Positions 57,268-64,000 of a stretch of 64,000 nt of DNA are shown here, piece by piece. A model generated the notes under the pieces. That model was not told the DNA's origin. It did not search any database and saw nothing but the letters and a program-made list of their open reading frames with translations. How positions within the stretch are numbered: the stretch's first letter is position 1; the number at the start of each line of letters is the position of its first letter. Source of the DNA: Daphnia carinata (Eukaryota > Arthropoda > Branchiopoda > Diplostraca > Daphniidae); NCBI RefSeq assembly GCF_022539665.2, contig NC_081340.1, positions 3,658,001 to 3,722,000 of the forward strand, written 5' to 3'. The translations under genes and the position numbers were made by a program.

Positions 57268-58269
57268 CTGTTTAAAGAAAAAAAAAAAAGAAACGAAATA
57301 CCAATACAAACGTGTGTACGTGAACAGTGCTATTCAATCGTGAAGGCGCCTCGTAGAATTTGAATACATCAAGAGAGGACAAAACACTTGATGACGAGGA
57401 ATAAAAAAATGCCAGATGAGAGCGAGAGAGAGAAGAGCGATTACGTCACTCATCAAAGTACTGAGAAAGTTTCTTTCACGATTGTGGTGGTACGGGCTCG
57501 TGCCGCATTGAGTGAGAAATGCTGCCGTGATGATTCGAATACGCTATCACCGCTGCGCACACAATATGCATAGTATCTAGGCTGTTGCGTTATGTCCATG
57601 GACACCTCCTTTGAATGTTTCAATGCAAAAATGTTTAGACATTCTTTCGATGGCATTTTCTTTTAGCCCTTTTCCCAAACGTTTCGTGTTTCAATACCAT
57701 AAAGAAGCAGAAGGGGAGGTTGCACCGGACTTGGCGAATCAAAGATGAGCGGATTGTATGGACGCGTGACGCTCAAATTCAACTCGCTAACGTTGGCGTG
57801 TTGTACGGGAGAGAGTCAGCGAGAATATAAAAAGAAAGATATGATAAACAACAAGAGGGTCAACAGGTCAAGGAGGACATTTCATGAAAACAAACTGCTG
57901 CTCTTTTTTTCTTTCCAGAATTTTTTTTTCTTTTTATTTTGCCATCACTGGCCAAGGATTTCTCTTTTTTCTCGCTTCTTCTCCTGCCCCTTCTTTATGT
58001 TTGTGGTGCCCAGGGATGCCGAGGCAGCTCCCGGTGGAGCCGCTTACTCATCCAACCCAGTTGGGATGGAAAAGGGAACTCGCCGTCTTTTAACCATCAC
58101 GAGAAGCCCATTCATTTCTGCACGATGCCCTTATGTTCGACTTGCCCGACATGGTTGACTCAAAGGGTCATCCACGTTTAGACAACGGCACGAGCACGAC
58201 GGTGAAAACCGTCTCTGCCAAAGCGATTTTTTAGTGGTACAAATATACAACCAATTTCGATATAATGAG

Positions 58270-58542
58270 ATGCGCGTGAAATATTCAAACGCCAATTACT
58301 TTTGGGAGGATAGATACAAGCGGTTTGCATGCGATTCGATCAGAATAGAAAACGCATTTAACCGTCTCGCTATAAATGTGTTTGAATTTTCATTTCACGT
58401 TGACGATGGAAAGAAAACAAAGTGTGACGAGAATGGGTTAATCTGCAGCAACAGCCCGAAGCCGAGAGAAAACATTGTCGGAGAACTGATGTGGGAAGAA
58501 CGCCCCGAAATGATTGCACAGATGGGGTTTTATACATTCTAA
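58270..58542 (+). CDS. Hypothetical small ORF (90 aa), uncertain
   Basis: An ATG frame of 90 codons free of homopolymer coding, with a mixed composition rich in aromatic and charged residues (NANYFWEDRYKRFACD, MWEERPEMIAQMGFYTF). It has no signal peptide, membrane segment or family I recognise. A frame of this size can arise by chance, and there is no promoter or splice evidence. Confidence 0.18.
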   Translation: MRVKYSNANYFWEDRYKRFACDSIRIENAFNRLAINVFEFSFHVDDGKKTKCDENGLICSNSPKPRENIVGELMWEERPEMIAQMGFYTF

Positions 58543-59744
58543 GAAATTCGACTAAAAGTGACGACTTGTTTGATAAACTTGTCTGTATTTCTTTTTTCTT
58601 TTGACGAACGTTTTATTCCTTTTTGCTTGCTCGTTTATTAGATAGCAAAGAAAGGAGGGGGGGTACATGCACATACAGAAAGACATACATGTTTCTCACG
58701 CTCCCGCGTGTCACGGGCGCGAATAGCGACCCCTCTCTTAAGTTGGTTTCATTTCAGAAAAGAGAGTTATAAAAAGAGCGTTTTATTTTTTCTCCTTTTT
58801 TTTGTCTTCGTCTTTCAAAAATACACGCGTGACCCCATTTCGGCGTCGTCTTCTCAAACGGAGAACAATGCTGATTTTGCCTTCTAGTTTCTTTCGGGTC
58901 TATTACGTGCAAGTCGTTCGTTCGTCCTGTCTGTGACACCCAACCTTGCCGTTATATTCTTTTCAAAAAAATGACGGTTGAATGAATGTGGCACTACGGC
59001 AGGTATATTAATATTTAAAAATATATGTGTATGGAATGGACGTAACTTGTTTTACAAAAAAAAATTTGAATGCGACACAAGATCGTGAGCCATTTGAAAA
59101 TTATCAGCAGACAGCAAACAAAAAGAGTTTCGCTCAAAATTTATTGGTTGTCGTCGACGTGGACAAATACGGATTGAAGGGGGGGTCCGTTTTTTTTTTC
59201 TGTAATGCCTCTGGTGGTGAACGTCCGGCCTGATTTCTTCCATCTGGAAAAGGAAAAAAAAACAAAAAAACAAACAAAGCAAACAGAAAAAGGGTAGTAG
59301 TACCTGTCTCGACTGCGGACCGATTGTTCTGATTCTTTTCGCGAAAAATTTCAAAGGGGCTGCCCTTCATTATCTTCACCGTTTGTGGTTTAGAGAATTC
59401 GGAATAAATTTTTCAGATAGAGGGAAAAGAACGATTGAAGAAATCAAACAAGAACAATCATGCGGAATAACAAGCTACCGGGAATATGGGATCGGGTTTT
59501 ATGTGTGTGGGAAAGGTTATTATATGCAATCAGAAAAGGAAAAGCGACCAGAGAGATGGCAAATGCATTTTACTCGAGACCGACGGTGCTGTTCATGATA
59601 ACGATCCCCTATCCGCTAGACTGTCCCTATTTGATTAATCTAAAGGCAACCCGTTGAATTGTAAATAATCACATTTAGCTCCTTTTATTTGAAAACAAAA
59701 TAGACAGTCAGCGTTGAAGACAGTGGCTGTTTTTCTATCGTGTA

Positions 59745-59760
59745 GCGCTAGATGGTGCGG
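59745..59760 (+). promoter_or_regulatory. CTCF-like GCGCTAGATGGTGCGG site
   Basis: Close to the arthropod CTCF core, with one T replacing C in the GGCGC part. Together with the oppositely oriented site at 59916 it makes a pair about 170 bp apart. Confidence 0.35.
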
Positions 59761-59915
59761 TAGATTCCCGAAATCACGACCGAGATCCGCCCACTTTCCA
59801 CCTGTGCGACCTTGTCGAAGAAACGCGCTCCGTTGTTTGAAGGGGAAATCGTGTAGTAGTTACACAATCACGGCCGACAACTGATTATTAGCTGCACGCA
59901 CGAGAACCCAAGGAG

Positions 59916-59927
59916 ACGCCATCTATC
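59916..59927 (-). promoter_or_regulatory. CTCF-like GATAGATGGCGT site
   Basis: The minus strand reads GATAGATGGCGTC, resembling the AGATGGCGC core, in the opposite orientation to the site at 59745. Confidence 0.35.
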
Positions 59928-60596
59928 CGTGCAGGATCCGAACGTTTGAACGAACGCTGCGTGATTCGTAATGACCGTTAGGCTCAACCGCGATTCTGGC
60001 AAAAGGATCAAATAAACCCTTATTTTTTTTTTCATTCGTCACATACACCGTAAGGTGAGTCGTTCTTTTCACGAGAAAGAGCGTCCGTCCCATCATCAAC
60101 AAATGTCTGTTCGTTTGAAGTGATTGCTCACCTATAAGATCACTGTCAAATTTGACATTTTGGAGTACGCATCCAATAAGCATCGGCTATCGGATAGGAT
60201 GACATGAAAAGCTATTGTATCGCTACTGATATCAAACAGGAGGTTTGTGACTACAAAATCACGAGAATCCATTTTCCCGCAAGGTCCATTAGCTTGCGTG
60301 AACTTGCACCCCAACAAACTCTACAGTTAACCTACCTATATCGATGTCAAAGCTCTTTGATGATTGCCTTTGATCAAAGCTCAATTTGCCATTCAAGCGC
60401 AGATGCGCTGTGTAGCGTTTGTTAATTATTTATTATTCTTTTCTTTATTATGTTTGTCGTGTTCCATTCTTTTTGTTGTTGTAGGAGAAACCGTTATCTA
60501 TGAAACAAAAAAAGGCCTTTAGCTTTGCCTCTGTAATTTGTTACGTCTAACGACCCGAATGGAATTTGCGTAAAACAATAACAAGCGAGTTTGAAG

Positions 60597-60935
60597 CTAC
60601 TTCGACATTTGCCTTTGACAAGGGCCGTACAGTATGCCGCCTCTAAATCCTATTAATGATTTATCATCTTTCGTTCTAAAAAGTAATCCTCCCTTATTGA
60701 CCCTTTTTTTTGTGAAACATAAAAGAGATCGCACAAAGTAGAATATTTGTATGGACGTCCAAAATGCACAAATGCGTTGGAGAGGCCAACTTTCGTGTTG
60801 CATAAGTGATTTATCTGGATAGACGTCCTTTCCGCCCATTTGGCTGATGATTAGTTTAACGATTTCGACGCTCATCCGCTTCCTGAAAACTGTACGGCCG
60901 ATAGCGTTGGTGGATTTCAAGAAAAGCGAAATCAA
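60597..60935 (-). pseudogene. Possible exon or relic with an ankyrin-like helix, uncertain
   Basis: The minus strand is open for about 113 codons without an ATG at the start. The 5' half (AIGRTVFRKRMSVEIVKLII) has protein-like composition, and VEIVKLLI-type helices are typical of ankyrin repeats, which are abundant in Daphnia-like genomes. A second frame runs open through the same bases and the 3' half looks non-coding. It could be a decayed repeat-protein exon; the resemblance is faint. Confidence 0.18.
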
Positions 60936-63900
60936 GGCTCGGGATGTTGGATGATACAGGTAGGGGAATATTCACTTAAATCGATAACGTCGTCACTTTA
61001 AAGACGCTTATAACGCTTAAATGGTACGTCAGTTGCTACTAGGCAACCTGTAGACCTTTTTCCTTTCCAGTGGGGGAAATTGGACAATTGGTCTTTGTTC
61101 CACGGCTCTCGCCCTGTTCTAAAAGATTCACCCTGTTACGCTGTGTCTGCTGTAGCCAATCACACGTATACAAACTATAAATAGGCTAGTCTATTAAACT
61201 TGTGCATTTTGCCGTGCGGGGGAAAACTGGCGTTTCTCCCTCTTGTATAATTGATACTATTTTTACGTTTTAATAGGATTTTCTATCCCTCGAATCGCAA
61301 CGGCTGCTAAAAGCGAATGAGCGTATAGTTGTTTATACTTGACAAGACGATACGTCTAGTAATCATAACGTAACTGGAGGGAAGTATTGTTTCATTAGCT
61401 TCGTGCGTAACATTCGATAATCAGTGCAAAAACAAAGAACGATACAGTAGTTATCCTCTTGCCTTGGATACACCAACTTTTATCCAGAACTGGTCCAAGA
61501 TACTGCATCTCTCAGACTGCACATTGCTAATTGCCTCTGTGCTTCCAAATGAGGTAACACACCCTTATAGTGTTTGGGAGGCACTTGTCGTTGGATTGAA
61601 ACTGCAAAACTAAGTCCCTAAAGGTCGCCTATGTCGCATGTCATATAAGCAGCGCCTAATGGATTCAGTTAAAAGCACTGATATTGCTTGACCCATAATG
61701 CAGTCTAGTCGCGTCTATTAAGTTACTATTTTTCTCGTGCAAGTTGTTTGGATGGATGTGCCACACGAGGCTGAGGACGCTGCTCATTTGGAGCACTAAT
61801 GAAGGAGGAAAGCGGAGGCCTTGTCATTTCATTGTTTTATCAATCAGCCAGAAAAATGGAAATGGGATGTTGCACTCACCAGCGAATAAAATTCGCTGGT
61901 CCGATCCGACAATGTCAAAATGAGTTTCTTAAGTGGAAACATCTGTACATAATGACTCACCAGACAAGAAAACATTGTACAGTATTATTAGTGAGCTAGA
62001 CAGCAATGAAACATGCGATTTTCTATTTATGTTTTCAGCGAGAATGCGGCACTTAACTAACATTGCGGAAGCCTAGTGCGCATAACTGGGCAAAAAGAAA
62101 ACATAAACAAGTGTCGAGCCAGGTTTAGCACCGTAATAGGAGGCGGTCGGCAGAAATGTCACGCTCTATTACCATAGCGCTGATTATTATTTTCAAATGA
62201 GTAGCGGTTCGGGCTATACTGCCAAGTTAAACAGCTAATGACGTGGCGGTCTTTTATTAGCCAATTTATAATGAATGCCAATAATGTACACACACTGACC
62301 TGTCGCCCAGCTACTCAGGCTCCATAAACACTTGAGGCCGTTGGACTTTTTTGGGTATGAAACGAAAAGAACAGCAAAAAAAAGATGCCATAAAACAATT
62401 AACGTCATTTGAACTTTGGTGAAAGCGCAACGTTTTATTACATCACAAAGGGAGAGGAATAAGCGAATATTCCCTTTTTATCATGAAAATTCCCCCATCC
62501 AATATTGCTGGCCGCAGATATTTTCAACGGATAGCTTGGCTTCTTCGTAATAACATTCCTGCCCACTTTTGTGTGTGATTTCTCTCTTGACGTACATATC
62601 GAATTCATTTTATTATACCTTCTAGGGGTGTTTGGCTTCTAATGATTCTTTATGTACAAGTATTGAACTGCAGGATAATAAAAACGCTTGGAGAGTTGCA
62701 GGCCAGCGTGTTCGACATTTACATGTATTGATTTTTCTTTTTGCTCTGTGGCGTCCCTCATTCTTATTCGGTGGAGGGACATAGAAGATTAGCCTACACA
62801 TCGGTTATATTAAATCGGCTGATTTCATTGTGATGGGCTTGTGTGACTGCCCGTCACATCGATGGCTGATCATCATTCCATTCTTTATTTTCTTCTCTCT
62901 TTTCAACGATGCAGTTTTCTTCTTTTCTTTTTTTTGTTGGCCTCAGGATCACAGTTCCCGTGTCCTCCGGTTTTACATTCCGGCTTATCTTAGCTTGACG
63001 ACGATAATAGGGAAAACAATGGACAGAGGGGACGGTGCATTGACAAACGTTATAATAAAGGAGGCGAGAACATAAAAGGACAAATATATATCAACGACAA
63101 ATATTGCGTTGTGCATAATTAATAATACACACGGACAGCGCTTATTTTTTTTAAATACGCACAGTGCACAAACATAAAGAAAATAATTGTTATTGATAAT
63201 ACAATTTGTGTTTCGGATGGCTCTTTTCTGAACTCCCCCCATCGGGTTAGTACAACTTTTGTTCTGATTTTCATATAACAATAAATATATTGTGTATGCA
63301 AATATCGGTCATAAAGTATACATTAAATGATAAATAAATAGACGGGGAAATGGATTGGATGAATTGGACAAAAATCCAAACAAAAAACACGGCTACATTG
63401 AAACTAAAAAAAAAAATGAGGATCACCTTGCACGGAATAGTTGGTGTATCGCTTTTTTTTTCTTGTTTTTTTTTTTTTTATTGGGACAGACAAAGTGAAA
63501 GAGAAAAGCTATTTTTTCGGTTGCCACATCAAGCGGCAGGTATAATTTCCTATGCACATTGTCTTTATGAACGTCAAGAACCGTGCGAAGAACATTGTTC
63601 AAGCGCGATACCTGCATTCACGCGCCTCGCGAGAACATCTTTAAGGAATACACACAATGAGAGTTAAAAAAACATCCGGCTTGGTGACTAGAGTTTTTTT
63701 TTTTTAGCGAGAAAACGGAGAGAAGGAAGGATGAATAAAAAAATAACAAAAGGCCATCCATTTTACAAATATCTCAGATCTGATGGCGCGATGATCGAAT
63801 TCACATCGTTAACATCGAGAGGAATGACTGTGACCGTCAAATCAAAAAAAAGAGCAGCTTACGTGTAGGAACGGTTGAGAGGGAATTCCAGTTCAGTTTT

Positions 63901-64000
63901 GTTTTAATGAGTAAGAAATAATGCCGTTGAAATCCGAGATTCAAAATCCAAAGGAAGTTTTGTTTTCTTAGACGGAACGCCGTGAGACGGGGAGAACGAG

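Larger units (their letters stand above)
53642..64000. other. Region without a confident gene
   Basis: About 10 kb of AT-rich DNA upstream of the putative formin promoter. Weak pieces are an exon-like segment at 57205-57267 (-), an ORF at 58270-58542 (+), two CTCF-like sites at 59745 and 59916, and an exon-like frame at 60597-60935 (-). From 61.0 to 64.0 kb I see nothing beyond homopolymer runs and short chance ORFs. Confidence 0.45.

Noticed and set aside
57998-58155. Possible plus-strand exon beginning after a GTGCCCAG acceptor
   Set aside because: No usable donor in frame and no recognised protein; only composition suggested it.
1-64000. CRISPR arrays, bacterial operons, prophage or insertion sequences
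   Set aside because: The window is eukaryotic; the only tandem repeats are microsatellites and homopolymers, and no transposase or integrase signature was found.

Overview
The window is eukaryotic and almost certainly arthropod DNA, probably from a branchiopod crustacean such as Daphnia. Genes are split by mostly short introns (69-900 bp) with GT..AG borders. The three recognisable genes match arthropod families, and the AT-rich non-coding DNA is full of mononucleotide runs and dinucleotide microsatellites. The phylum rests on the proteins; the genus is a guess from gene architecture. No prokaryotic, CRISPR, phage or recognisable transposon features were found.

Layout. (1) About 1-14.6 kb, minus strand: the 5' part of a cholecystokinin/sulfakinin-type peptide GPCR gene. 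It has a coding exon with a long glycosylatable ectodomain (8737-9101), an exon for TM1-TM2 (6346-6563) and a possible 5' UTR exon ending at 14569. TM3-TM7 lie beyond the left edge. (2) About 14.6-20.4 kb: intergenic DNA between divergent genes, with a few anonymous ORFs. (3) 20460-28007, plus strand: a Jupiter (JPT/HN1 family) microtubule-associated protein gene. Two alternative first coding exons are both in phase with three common exons, giving proteins of 165 and 168 aa. (4) 30073-41179, minus strand: a 19-exon formin gene of the INF2/Drosophila form3 class. The splice phases close perfectly into a 1,916-aa model: a partial DID, FH1, FH2, WH2/DAD and a tail of about 1,100 residues rich in Ser, Pro and Arg. 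(5) 41.2-53.3 kb: probable 5' intron and first exon of the formin gene, with a strong minus-strand donor at 52585 and a TATA-like site near 53305. (6) 53.3-64 kb: no confident gene, only weak exon-like pieces and sites resembling the arthropod CTCF motif.

Biology. Jupiter and the formin converge with about 2.1 kb between stop codons, and their predicted 3' UTRs overlap. Both encode cytoskeletal regulators, Jupiter on microtubules and INF2/form3 on actin. The most useful observations are the alternative Jupiter promoters, the run of phase 0-0 exons building the formin tail, a second DAD-like motif in that tail, and the missing N-terminal half of the formin DID. I see no convincing evidence for an entirely new system. 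The annotation is by eye, so splice sites and homologies need transcript and database confirmation.
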